DNA of 15,471 nucleotides from CAZXMB01 sp964641715 (GTDB lineage: Bacteria; Desulfobacterota; BSN033; UBA1163): contig CAZXMB010000067.1 in the NCBI GenBank assembly GCA_964641715.1, forward strand, positions 1 to 15,471, read 5' to 3'. The first letter of the stretch is position 1. Each line of letters opens with the position of its first letter. Both the position numbers and the translations under genes were made by a program. Shown here in pieces: positions 6,877 through 12,826 of the stretch. The notes beneath the pieces are model-generated. The model did not search any database and had not been told where the DNA came from. It saw nothing but the letters and a program-made list of their open reading frames with translations.

Positions 6877-7366
6877 CCTTTTTCTCTTCTAACCACTTCT
6901 TGATCATTGATTTTGAAGGGAGGGTACCTTTTGATTTAACCTTGCCGTTGATAACAAGAACAGGGGTTACCATGAACCCCTGCTGAACCATCAATTTTCG
7001 ATCGGAGATGTGGTTCAAATTTGCTTGTATACCTGATTCGGATAGCACGGTCATGGCATCCTTTTCTAATTTGTCACAGGAATAACAACCGGGGCCTACG
7101 ATAGTAACCTCGAGAAATTCACTCCTTCCTTCATCTACTTTTTCGCCCAAGAATTTTCTAAACTCCCGGAAAAGAGCCTTTTTATATTCCTCTTTAACAG
7201 AGTTTGGAATATAGTTTCTTTTTCCTGCCCTCTCCACCAACATCTGTTTTAAGTCTGCTTCAGGTATTTTTCTCTGGCCTTTTAATCCCTCAAAGATTCC
7301 CTTCAGCCCAATAAATCCAACCTGCATATTTCCGACGAGAACAAGGCGGTAGTCTTTTTCTTCCAT
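6845..7366 (-). CDS. Thioredoxin-fold (redox-active disulfide type) protein with extra N-terminal domain
   Basis: 173 residues. The C-terminal part (about 84-162) is a small thioredoxin fold like the archaeal MTH895/redox-active disulfide protein 2 group: VTIVGPGCYSCDKL with C94-Y-S-C97, then FMVTPVLVINGKVKSKG with the cis-proline TP and a final KKWLEE helix. The N-terminal 80 residues form a separate unit with GFIGLKGIFEGLKG, a helix, and the motif YIPNSVKEEYKKALFREFRKFLGE; I do not know a name for it. The end (KKDDDPQSHSKL) is a polar tail that overlaps the next small gene. A TTG at 7376-7378 could start the frame, but the ATG at 7364-7366 has GGAG 6 bases upstream and is preferred. It lies 44 bases downstream of the TauE-type gene in the arsR run. 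It probably acts as a cytoplasmic thiol reductant. Confidence 0.78.
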   Translation of the reverse strand: MEEKDYRLVLVGNMQVGFIGLKGIFEGLKGQRKIPEADLKQMLVERAGKRNYIPNSVKEEYKKALFREFRKFLGEKVDEGRSEFLEVTIVGPGCYSCDKLEKDAMTVLSESGIQANLNHISDRKLMVQQGFMVTPVLVINGKVKSKGTLPSKSMIKKWLEEKKDDDPQSHSKL

Positions 7367-7410
7367 AGCTCTCTCCAATTGACATCGGTTTCCGCTTCTG
7401 TATCAATCCT

Positions 7411-8190
7411 TCACATTACCCCAAGTAGCTTCACCACGAGCTGACCCGCAAGAGCCCACATCAAGAGACCGAGCCCGGACCTGATCATTTTAGTTTTGGC
7501 CTTCATGCTGACTCTCGCCCCGAGATTTCCGCCGATGAGAACGGCAACGCCAGTTATTAAAATCAACACAATATCAAGACGGTGAGATGCCGCATGGCCT
7601 ATTATTCCGGCAAGCGCCGAAAAGGATATTATCAAATGCGACGCCCCTGCTGCGAACTTCGTCGGGTACTTGCAGACATAGACCATGAAGGGAACGATGA
7701 GTAAACCGCCACCGACTCCCAACAAGCCGGAGATGATTCCCACGCCGAAACCGAAAAACGCGATGAGCGCGTACATACCAGGGGAAAGGTTTTTGGGGGG
7801 CTTTTCCTCAGCCTTCCCCTTTTCCCAGTAGGCATAGACCATCCTTGCCCCCACACCAACCAGAAAAAAAACGAATAACCATAATAAAACGGTGGTGTTA
7901 ACAAACTTGGCCAATGCCCCCCCCATAAAGGCGCCAATGGAGATACCCGGTGCGAATATCAGTGACGTCTTAAAGTCAATCATCTTGTTACGGTAGAAAA
8001 TATAACCTGCAGAAATCGAGGTTATCAGGTTCAAAACCAGAGAGGTAGAAGTGGAAAGTAATACCGGGTAAGCAAGAAGAATCAATAGCGGAGAGTAGAC
8101 CGACCCCCCGCCCTGGCCAAACATGGAGAATACAAAAGCTATCACAAAGACAAAGGTGACGGCTAATAGAAGCGTAACATTTAGATCCAT
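7411..8190 (-). CDS. TauE/SafE family membrane transporter
   Basis: 259 residues with seven to eight hydrophobic segments and the two-fold internal repeat of the TauE/SafE (DUF81) family: FSMFGQGGGSVYSPLLILL near the N-terminus and FGFGVGIISGLLGVGGGLL in the middle, each followed by a P-x(n)-A/S-T/G-S-like motif (LLSTSTSLVLNLITS and KFAAGASHLIISFSAL). The family exports sulfite, sulfoacetate, taurine-related anions or other small organic and sulfur anions; the substrate cannot be told from sequence. A GAGG site lies 8 bases before the ATG. The gene is visibly more GC-rich than its neighbours. Its place in an arsR run with thiol-redox proteins suggests export of a sulfur or metalloid anion (inference). 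Confidence 0.88.
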   Translation of the reverse strand: MDLNVTLLLAVTFVFVIAFVFSMFGQGGGSVYSPLLILLAYPVLLSTSTSLVLNLITSISAGYIFYRNKMIDFKTSLIFAPGISIGAFMGGALAKFVNTTVLLWLFVFFLVGVGARMVYAYWEKGKAEEKPPKNLSPGMYALIAFFGFGVGIISGLLGVGGGLLIVPFMVYVCKYPTKFAAGASHLIISFSALAGIIGHAASHRLDIVLILITGVAVLIGGNLGARVSMKAKTKMIRSGLGLLMWALAGQLVVKLLGVM

Positions 8191-8216
8191 ATTCTTGAGC
8201 CTCTACTACATTTTTC

Positions 8217-8834
8217 TCAGGCATTCGGGTTTGATTTTGCGAAGCCGGAGCACGGGATACACACTGGCTTTCCATCCTTCATATGCACATATCGCTCAAA
8301 AACATACTCACCGCAGATAGAACACATTATTTTGTTGAATGAGCCCTTCACTGGAGCAAACTTAAAATCAGGCCTTGGCTCAATCTTAAACATAAAATCA
8401 TCTGATTGTTTATAGACCCAGTTAATGACTTCCTCTATAACTGGCTGTGGAATCTGGGATGGTTCCACTCCTTTTTTTCGGTACACAAAGAACTCAAACT
8501 TACCCATTTCGTCCATGAAATCAGGTTTGAGAGAATAGCGCACTGCGCCTTTCTTGGGATGATAGAAGGTAGCAGCCAGCTTCCCGTAGAAGGTCTTTTC
8601 CATCAATACCTTGCCGTAGGTTGCTCCAGTGGCCGCCTGGATCCCATCAACCATACAGGTCTGCGGATGACCCTCACCTATTTCAGGAAACACAAAAAAG
8701 CCGTGATCCTTCTCGCGCTCTACATTAAGGTATTCCATTGCAAGTTTGCTCATCCGGTAGCCAATCGGCATGAAGGGACAACGATGACCATGGAACTCAA
8801 AAGCCCAATCAGGTGGAATATGTGTTGTTTTCAT
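8217..8834 (-). CDS. FmdE-family protein 1 with C-terminal zinc finger
   Basis: 205 residues of the FmdE family, named after subunit E of molybdenum formylmethanofuran dehydrogenase. The core shows FHGHRCPFMPIGYRMSKLAM (H15, H17, C19), then GEGHPQTCMVDGIQAATGATYGK with C60 and D63, the conserved pocket of the family. The C-terminus carries a zinc finger C171-x2-C174 ... C192-x2-C195. The organism need not be a methanogen: such proteins are widespread in anaerobic bacteria and often lie beside molybdopterin enzymes, with unknown biochemical role. An AGGAGG site lies 9 bases before the ATG. It sits between the UGA-containing thioredoxin-fold gene and the TauE-type gene, and is distinct in sequence from FmdE-like protein 2 at 10829-11461. 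Confidence 0.85.
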   Translation of the reverse strand: MKTTHIPPDWAFEFHGHRCPFMPIGYRMSKLAMEYLNVEREKDHGFFVFPEIGEGHPQTCMVDGIQAATGATYGKVLMEKTFYGKLAATFYHPKKGAVRYSLKPDFMDEMGKFEFFVYRKKGVEPSQIPQPVIEEVINWVYKQSDDFMFKIEPRPDFKFAPVKGSFNKIMCSICGEYVFERYVHMKDGKPVCIPCSGFAKSNPNA

Positions 8835-8856
8835 CTCCTTGTACCTCCTATTTAAT

Positions 8857-9090
8857 TTATTTAATCCATTCTTTGATTTCGTCCAGCTTTGGGACCTTTC
8901 CTGCTACCTTCACCACACCATCCACTACAAGAGCTGGAGTGACAAGCACACCATAATTGGTTATAGTTTTGATGTCTTGAACTTTAATCACTTCAGCGTC
9001 AACTCCCAATTCTTTGACGGCATCCTTGGCTCGCTCCGCAAGCTGATTACACTTTGCTCAACCCATACCTAAGATTTCAATCTTTTTCAT
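8857..9090 (-). CDS. Thioredoxin-fold selenoprotein candidate (U-x-x-C, in-frame UGA)
   Basis: A 77-residue protein if UGA at 9058-9060 is read through. It starts MKKIEILGMG, then codon 11 is UGA, then AKCNQLAERAKDAVKELG, a VLVTPALVVDGVVKVAGKVP segment with the cis-proline TP (51-52), and a closing LDEIKEWIK helix. This is the complete fold of the small redox-active disulfide/thioredoxin group, whose usual motif here is G-C-x-x-C; the UGA replaces exactly the first, nucleophilic cysteine, and C14 is intact. A strong AGGAGG lies 8 bases before the ATG, and no other stop or frameshift interrupts the frame. Selenocysteine is therefore more likely than a nonsense mutation, but sequencing error or decay cannot be excluded. 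It is placed between the permease and FmdE-like protein 1. Relatives are often found next to this type of permease. Standard gene finders would miss it or start it after the UGA. Confidence 0.8.
9029..9060 (-). promoter_or_regulatory. Candidate bacterial SECIS element downstream of UGA
   Basis: After the UGA (9058-9060) come 14 bases and then a stem GCTTGC (9038-9043), loop GGA (9035-9037) and GCGAGC (9029-9034): six pairs including one G-U. The loop begins 20 bases after the UGA and has G in its first two positions. Both agree with the published general model of bacterial SECIS elements (small apical loop with a G at position 1 or 2, roughly 16-37 bases after UGA). The element lies wholly inside the coding frame, as in bacteria. 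Confidence 0.6.
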
Positions 9091-9127
9091 TCCAGCCCCC
9101 TCCTTTAATGAGTTAAACTAATCTATG

Positions 9128-10201
9128 CTAAATGGAAATGACAAATCCGTAGATCAGGCCAGCTATAGTACAGAAAAAGGTAATCAATCCCACATAGACG
9201 AAAAGCCTTTTCAGCCCAATCAATTTGCTAATGACAAGAATACTTGGAAGGGAAATCACGGGATCAGCTAAAAGGTAAGCCAAGAGAGGACCCCTCCCCA
9301 TCCCTAAGTCAAGAAAGGTCCTGGCCATGGGGACCTCCACAAGAGTTGGAAAGTACATAAAAACACCGAACAGGACAGCGATCAGATTTGAACTTATCCT
9401 GTTGCCCCCCACATAAGTTGTGATAATCTTCTCCGGAATCACCACTTTTAGAATCCCTGCGACAAATACCCCTACAAGAAGCAACGGAACAATCGTCCGG
9501 GCAAAGAAAAAGGTCTCTTTAAGCCAGGATACAGTTTCTTCTTTTGGCATCCAGAATATGATGATAAGGAGGACCCCTGCTATCAAAACAGCTAAAATTG
9601 GAATTTTCACTCCCCAGGTGATCAGGGATGAAGCACCCACCAAGAGGATGGCAACCAAAATGATGAAGAAAATCCAAAATCGCTTTGATCTCACCTCTTC
9701 GCCACCATCTGTTAGAGTTTGTGGGATGGATGGGGTAGGGGATTCTGCAAGGGCTACTTTTCCTTCACTTTTAAAGGTTGCGGTCAGAATCATCCCGATG
9801 AGACTTGCAAAACTGACGGAAAGGATAATTCGGGCAAGGGCCAGATCAGTCCCAATTAGGCCACCGGTATAGATGATTGCTAAGATATTGGTCGCAGGAG
9901 CTGTATAAAGAAAAGCAACTGCTGGTCCTAATCCTCCACCCCTTTGCCTGATACCGGCAAAAAGAGGGAGAACCGTACAGGAGCAGACGGCAAGGAATAA
10001 ACCTGCCACCACTGAAATAGGATAAGAAATATAAGCCTTTGTTTTTTCCCCAAGATACCTCAATATCTTATCCTTTGGAAATAATGCTGACATCGCACCT
10101 GCAATGAAAAAAGCAGGAACTAAACAGTTGAACGTATGAGCTAAAATATAGTCTTCCAATGCTTCCAAACCACTTCTTAACATTGTCAAAACAAAATCCA
10201 T
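9128..10201 (-). CDS. ArsP/UPF0718 (DUF318) family permease
   Basis: 357 residues with about eight to ten membrane segments in two halves separated by a polar loop (about 145-170). The first half has the family signature AVCSCTVLPLFAGIRQRGGG with the C73-S-C75 pair, followed by GPAVAFLYTAPATNILAI; the second half repeats it as FGVFMYFPTLVEVPMARTFL and LLADPVISLPSI. The group includes ArsP, an exporter of trivalent methylated and aromatic arsenicals, and SO_0444-type metal efflux permeases. The substrate here is not certain, but the neighbouring ArsR and ACR3 favour an arsenical. AGGAG lies 8 bases before the ATG. A 130-bp gap with two GC-rich palindromes separates it from arsR. It is followed 37 bases later by the selenoprotein candidate. 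Confidence 0.87.
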   Translation of the reverse strand: MDFVLTMLRSGLEALEDYILAHTFNCLVPAFFIAGAMSALFPKDKILRYLGEKTKAYISYPISVVAGLFLAVCSCTVLPLFAGIRQRGGGLGPAVAFLYTAPATNILAIIYTGGLIGTDLALARIILSVSFASLIGMILTATFKSEGKVALAESPTPSIPQTLTDGGEEVRSKRFWIFFIILVAILLVGASSLITWGVKIPILAVLIAGVLLIIIFWMPKEETVSWLKETFFFARTIVPLLLVGVFVAGILKVVIPEKIITTYVGGNRISSNLIAVLFGVFMYFPTLVEVPMARTFLDLGMGRGPLLAYLLADPVISLPSILVISKLIGLKRLFVYVGLITFFCTIAGLIYGFVISI

Positions 10202-10233
10202 ACTATTTTCTCCTTTTGACTTTTGACCGGCAA

Positions 10234-10275
10234 GTGCCCCGCAAGCCCCGCCTTGTAGGCGGGGTCAAGGGGCAC
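10234..10275. repeat. Nested GC-rich palindrome, repeat copy A
   Basis: Outer arms GTGCCCC (10234-10240) and GGGGCAC (10269-10275) enclose inner arms CCCCGCC (10246-10252) and GGCGGGG (10258-10264) around a TTGTA loop. All arms pair perfectly. It lies in the arsR-permease gap. There is no T-run after it on either strand, so it is not a standard intrinsic terminator. Confidence 0.75.
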
Positions 10276-10300
10276 AATATAAATGAGATTTCCTTTCCGG

Positions 10301-10329
10301 GAAGCCCCGCCCTGTGGGCGGGGAGCTTC
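10301..10329. repeat. GC-rich palindrome, repeat copy B
   Basis: CCCCGCCC (10305-10312) pairs with GGGCGGGG (10316-10323) around TGT, and flanking GAAG (10301-10304) pairs with CTTC (10326-10329) across a 2-base bulge. It begins 2 bases after the arsR stop codon. Its core differs from copy A by few bases and has the same orientation. No T-run follows in the direction of transcription. Confidence 0.72.
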
Positions 10330-10331
10330 AC

Positions 10332-10652
10332 TCAAGCAAATTTATGGATAAGCTTCCCAGTCTCTACCATTTGTTTCTTCAGCAGAAGACTGATACTGTC
10401 CAATATTTCAAAAATTTTCGGATCGCTCACCTTTACCATCACCTTTACGCCATCTTTTCTGGTGGTAACCAGATGGCTTTTCTGCATCAAGGAAATATGT
10501 CGAGAGATGTTCGATTGCTCGCCGTTGATTGCCGGGACAATTTCACAGATACACTTTTCCCCGGTCCGAAGTAGATCGAGAATCTTCAGGCGGGTGGGCT
10601 GGGCAAGGGCTTTTAGAACTTCTGCCTTTAACTCAAGAACCTTCTCGTCCAT
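10332..10652 (-). CDS. arsR: ArsR-family winged-helix metalloid-responsive repressor
   Basis: 106 residues, normal for the ArsR/SmtB family. The winged helix-turn-helix is clear: ALAQPTRLKILDLLRTGE, then QSNISRHISLMQKSHLVTTR as the recognition helix region and a wing KDGVKVMVKV. C34 and C36 in EKCICEI lie where ArsR repressors bind As(III)/Sb(III) (the ELCVCDL-type motif). The open frame extends 9 codons upstream, but the ATG at 10650-10652 has GGAGG 5 bases before it and is preferred. A promoter and palindromic operator stand immediately upstream, so autoregulation is expected: metalloid binding releases the repressor and turns on the downstream permease, selenoprotein, transporter and ACR3 genes (inference from family knowledge). 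Confidence 0.92.
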   Translation of the reverse strand: MDEKVLELKAEVLKALAQPTRLKILDLLRTGEKCICEIVPAINGEQSNISRHISLMQKSHLVTTRKDGVKVMVKVSDPKIFEILDSISLLLKKQMVETGKLIHKFA

Positions 10653-10667
10653 AAAATCCTCCATGTA

Positions 10668-10689
10668 TATATGATTCATTAATCATATA
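10668..10689. promoter_or_regulatory. Probable ArsR operator (inverted repeat)
   Basis: A perfect 9-bp inverted repeat: TATATGATT (10668-10676), spacer CATT, AATCATATA (10681-10689). Size, AT-richness and the TATATGA half-site resemble operators of the ArsR/SmtB family. It overlaps the -10 box of the arsR promoter and ends 15 bases before the arsR start codon, so a bound repressor would block RNA polymerase. Confidence 0.7.
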
Positions 10690-10712
10690 ATCAAAAATGA
10701 GGAATCTGTCAA
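10684..10712 (-). promoter_or_regulatory. arsR promoter
   Basis: A perfect -35 box TTGACA (10707-10712) and a -10 box TATATG (10684-10689) are spaced by exactly 17 bases on the minus strand. The predicted transcript starts inside the inverted repeat and leaves a leader of about 25-30 bases that contains the GGAGG site. It probably drives the whole run from arsR to ACR3. Confidence 0.65.
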
Positions 10713-10828
10713 GAGTGATTTTTTTCATTTTCATGGCAAGGAGATCAAGAACAGAATTCTTTAAGGGATTAAAGGGAAGGTGAAGTTTTTAGATGATGGG
10801 ATGATAAGGAGTTCCAAATCTTGCTTGT

Positions 10829-11461
10829 TCAGGTAGGTCTTTGACGGATCACCTCTCCATTGGCACTCTGATCGGAATCATTTACTTCATGATAATATCG
10901 ACCTTGGGCACATGGACGACAAAGGACCAACCCATTGAGCCGAACCTCACGACGGTCGTTGATCCCTTCATCGCAAATGGCACATCTTACCCGACTGACT
11001 GGCCTTCCAGGCCTGTCGTGGTCGGGGATGTGAACCCTAACATCTCGGACCAAAAACAATTCATTATCGGGCATGATTTTGTAAGCCTCCCGCTGGGCTG
11101 TCTTTTTATCAAGGCTGAGTGGAATGTATGTCCATATATGGTCGCGCGCCTCTTCTCGGGCTGAGATACGCACGGCGCGATCTGTTAAGGTGTCAATAAA
11201 AGTACAAGCACACTTTCCGTAATCCATGTGTTTCAGAGTTCGTTTGCCGAGCCGGCAGCCTGTGACCGCAGCAATAGCATCAGCCATGCAACGATCGATC
11301 TCTACATAAACTATGAGGCGCTTTTTGTCATGGGTTGGCTCATCAATTCCAAGGAGACGGCAGCCAAGCATTGCCATCCGAACGCCCAGCACCTGGCCAG
11401 AGCAGATGCATCCCCGATGCATTGTCTCCGCATCGATCAATAGTTCATCGAAAGAACGCAT
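10829..11461 (-). CDS. FmdE-family protein 2 with C-terminal zinc finger
   Basis: 210 residues of the FmdE family. The core has MHRGCICSGQVLGVRMAMLG (H15, C18), then VEIDRCMADAIAAVTGCRLGKRTL with C58 and D61, and MDYGKCACTFID. The C-terminal zinc finger is C160-x2-C163 ... C181-x2-C184 (CAICDEGINDRREVR, then LVLCRPC). It is a different branch from FmdE-like protein 1 and closer to versions that accompany molybdopterin enzymes. GGAGG lies 6 bases before the ATG. It is the last gene of the oxidoreductase cluster, 72 bases after the TorD-like chaperone, so a role in cofactor insertion or metal supply for the enzyme is plausible but unproven. Its base composition is clearly more GC-rich than that of the chaperone gene next to it. 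Confidence 0.85.
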   Translation of the reverse strand: MRSFDELLIDAETMHRGCICSGQVLGVRMAMLGCRLLGIDEPTHDKKRLIVYVEIDRCMADAIAAVTGCRLGKRTLKHMDYGKCACTFIDTLTDRAVRISAREEARDHIWTYIPLSLDKKTAQREAYKIMPDNELFLVRDVRVHIPDHDRPGRPVSRVRCAICDEGINDRREVRLNGLVLCRPCAQGRYYHEVNDSDQSANGEVIRQRPT

Positions 11462-11533
11462 ACCATACCTCCAAAATTAAGGATCGTCTAATGTCAATGT
11501 GGAAAATAAGATTTATTACGTCTGATATGGGAT

Positions 11534-12271
11534 TCATGAACCAAAGGCCCCCCTGTTTTTGAAGAAGAGTAATAAGGGTTCATTAGAACCTATTACCAAT
11601 TTTATAAATTCCCTGGTGAAGATCGCAATGCCTTTATAAAAACTGCTTTTTGCCTCTTCTTCCATACGAATGCAGAACTCCGGAATCCACTGAAGGAGAT
11701 GTTCATTTAAAAATTGTTGCTCCATCTGCAAGAATCTCGATGCATTCGACACATCGTTTTTCCTCCATGCCTCAGCCTCATGGTATGAAAGGAGTGCCAT
11801 GAATTTCATTTCTGCCCCTATGGAATCGGGTAATTCATCGGAGAGATCTATGCCAATACCTGCTTCATAATATTCCCTGAGGACATCCTCAGTCCATTCC
11901 CCCATGATCCTGCCTTCACTTCTCCACACAGATTCATAAGGCGGAGGAGGCCCATATCCTTTTTTGATTCCGCCGAAAAGCCTGGTGAAATCAACTGAAA
12001 GATTTTTTGCAACCTCCATCTCGGAAATATCCTTTATTGAATTCACAAAAAGTTCAAGGTTCTTCAAACCCTCTTTCATTTCACCTTCATCCCCTAAAAT
12101 TGCAATTTTGAGGTTTTCAACGAATTCATCCTTCTTGAGTTTTTCCACGAATTCCTTTCTTGGCCTCTGTGTGTAAAAAGTACTCAAAAGCATATATATC
12201 CTACTTCTATTTTCTGCCTGGTTACCGAGCAAAAGGGTTTCTTCTTCGGTTAAATGGATATCTTCCCTCAT
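11534..12271 (-). CDS. TorD/DmsD-family molybdoenzyme maturation chaperone
   Basis: 245 residues, all-helical, without a signal peptide. The family signatures are present: NRSRIYMLLSTFYTQRP at the start, VDFTRLFGG at 93-101 (the conserved TRLF motif) and PPPPYESVW at 108-116, followed by YYEAGI, ELPDSIGAEMKFM and the EFCIRM region. TorD-like chaperones bind the twin-arginine signal peptide and the apo catalytic subunit until the molybdenum cofactor is inserted. This one lies in the same cluster as the catalytic, iron-sulfur and cytochrome genes and is very probably dedicated to them. The ribosome site is modest (AAGG, 7 bases before the ATG). A 194-base leader with several hairpins separates it from the cytochrome gene. 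Confidence 0.88.
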   Translation of the reverse strand: MREDIHLTEEETLLLGNQAENRSRIYMLLSTFYTQRPRKEFVEKLKKDEFVENLKIAILGDEGEMKEGLKNLELFVNSIKDISEMEVAKNLSVDFTRLFGGIKKGYGPPPPYESVWRSEGRIMGEWTEDVLREYYEAGIGIDLSDELPDSIGAEMKFMALLSYHEAEAWRKNDVSNASRFLQMEQQFLNEHLLQWIPEFCIRMEEEAKSSFYKGIAIFTREFIKLVIGSNEPLLLFFKNRGAFGS

Positions 12272-12299
12272 GGCATGCCTTTTGTAACTTTAAGTAAGA

Positions 12300-12317
12300 C
12301 TCTCCCGAAAGGGAGAG
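12300..12317. repeat. Perfect 7-bp hairpin with GAAA loop
   Basis: CTCTCCC (12300-12306), GAAA, GGGAGAG (12311-12317), placed 29 bases before the TorD-like start. On the transcribed (minus) strand the loop reads TTTC and the hairpin is followed by TCTTACTT, a poor U-tract. It could act as a weak attenuator or as an RNA-processing or stability element. Confidence 0.5.
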
Positions 12318-12347
12318 CTTTATTTAAAGGGAAAGTCGGTTGAACGT

Positions 12348-12398
12348 CCCGCCTTATAAGCGGGAAAGGCGTTAACGGGCTCCAGAATTGGAGTCCGT
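12348..12398. repeat. Two adjacent stem-loops in the cytochrome-chaperone gap
   Basis: First, CCCGC (12348-12352) pairs with GCGGG (12360-12364) around CTTATAA; its CCCGCCTTATAAGCGGG resembles the core of the palindromes at 10244-10264 and 12441-12461. Second, ACGGGCTCCA (12375-12384) pairs with TGGAGTCCGT (12389-12398) around GAAT, ten pairs with one G-T. Neither is followed by a T-run on the minus strand. Confidence 0.6.
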
Positions 12399-12440
12399 AC
12401 CGAAAATATCAAAATATTAATGAGACGACCTTAAGCCAAA

Positions 12441-12461
12441 AGCCCCGCCTTATGGGTAGGG
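12441..12461. repeat. Degenerate GC-rich palindrome, repeat copy C
   Basis: Reads AGCCCCGCC, TTAT, GGGTAGGG: the same left arm as copies A and B, with a right arm that has drifted. It starts 4 bases after the cytochrome stop codon, the same kind of position as copy B behind arsR. Confidence 0.55.
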
Positions 12462-12465
12462 AGAT

Positions 12466-12816
12466 TTACTTTTCTATTGTTCCGTAAAGCTTTGTTATTG
12501 CAGGACCGTTTTCCTTGTGACAGCCCAGACAGATTCCTCTATCTACATGGCCCATACCACTTATATCCTTGTATTTCTTCTGATAGGCATAATCAGGGGC
12601 AAAGCCTGAGATATGGCAGGATGAGCATTCAAGGCCGAGGGCCTGATTGTGTATGTTGTGAAACCGCTTTCCCAGTTCCATACCTGTAGTTTTTCCCACA
12701 TTAATCTTTCCTGTTTTTATAGATTTGGCGGTCTGGGGAATATTCAGGGCAAAGGCATAACCTAAGAGAAGTAACCCCGTCACCAGAACAACTGCTATGG
12801 CTATTTTTATCCTCAT
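12466..12816 (-). CDS. Small membrane-anchored diheme cytochrome c
   Basis: 116 residues. Residues 3-24 are a hydrophobic segment ending AFA, either a cleaved signal peptide or an N-terminal anchor. Two heme c attachment motifs follow: C64-S-S-C67-H68 and C96-L-G-C99-H100. H53, H56 and H90 are candidates for distal ligands, so both hemes could be bis-histidine, as in multiheme cytochromes of anaerobes. It should lie on the outer face of the membrane and pass electrons between the quinol or cytochrome pool and the iron-sulfur subunit encoded just upstream. AGGAGG is 6 bases before the ATG, and only 10 bases separate it from the iron-sulfur gene. There is no sizeable integral membrane subunit in the visible part of the cluster, so this cytochrome may replace it (inference). 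Confidence 0.85.
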   Translation of the reverse strand: MRIKIAIAVVLVTGLLLLGYAFALNIPQTAKSIKTGKINVGKTTGMELGKRFHNIHNQALGLECSSCHISGFAPDYAYQKKYKDISGMGHVDRGICLGCHKENGPAITKLYGTIEK

Positions 12817-12826
12817 CTCTCACCTC

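Noticed and set aside
10234..10329. The two GC-rich hairpins as rho-independent terminators of arsR
   Set aside because: No T-run follows either hairpin on the transcribed strand, and related copies occur elsewhere in the window, so a repeat family explains them better.
10159..10674. Plus-strand open frame of 171 codons antisense to arsR
   Set aside because: It lies opposite a clear ArsR gene, its promoter and GC-rich palindromes; no start signal and no recognisable protein.
12300..12461. CRISPR array or integron attachment sites in the hairpin-rich gap
   Set aside because: The repeats are neither evenly spaced nor identical, and no cas or integrase gene is present.
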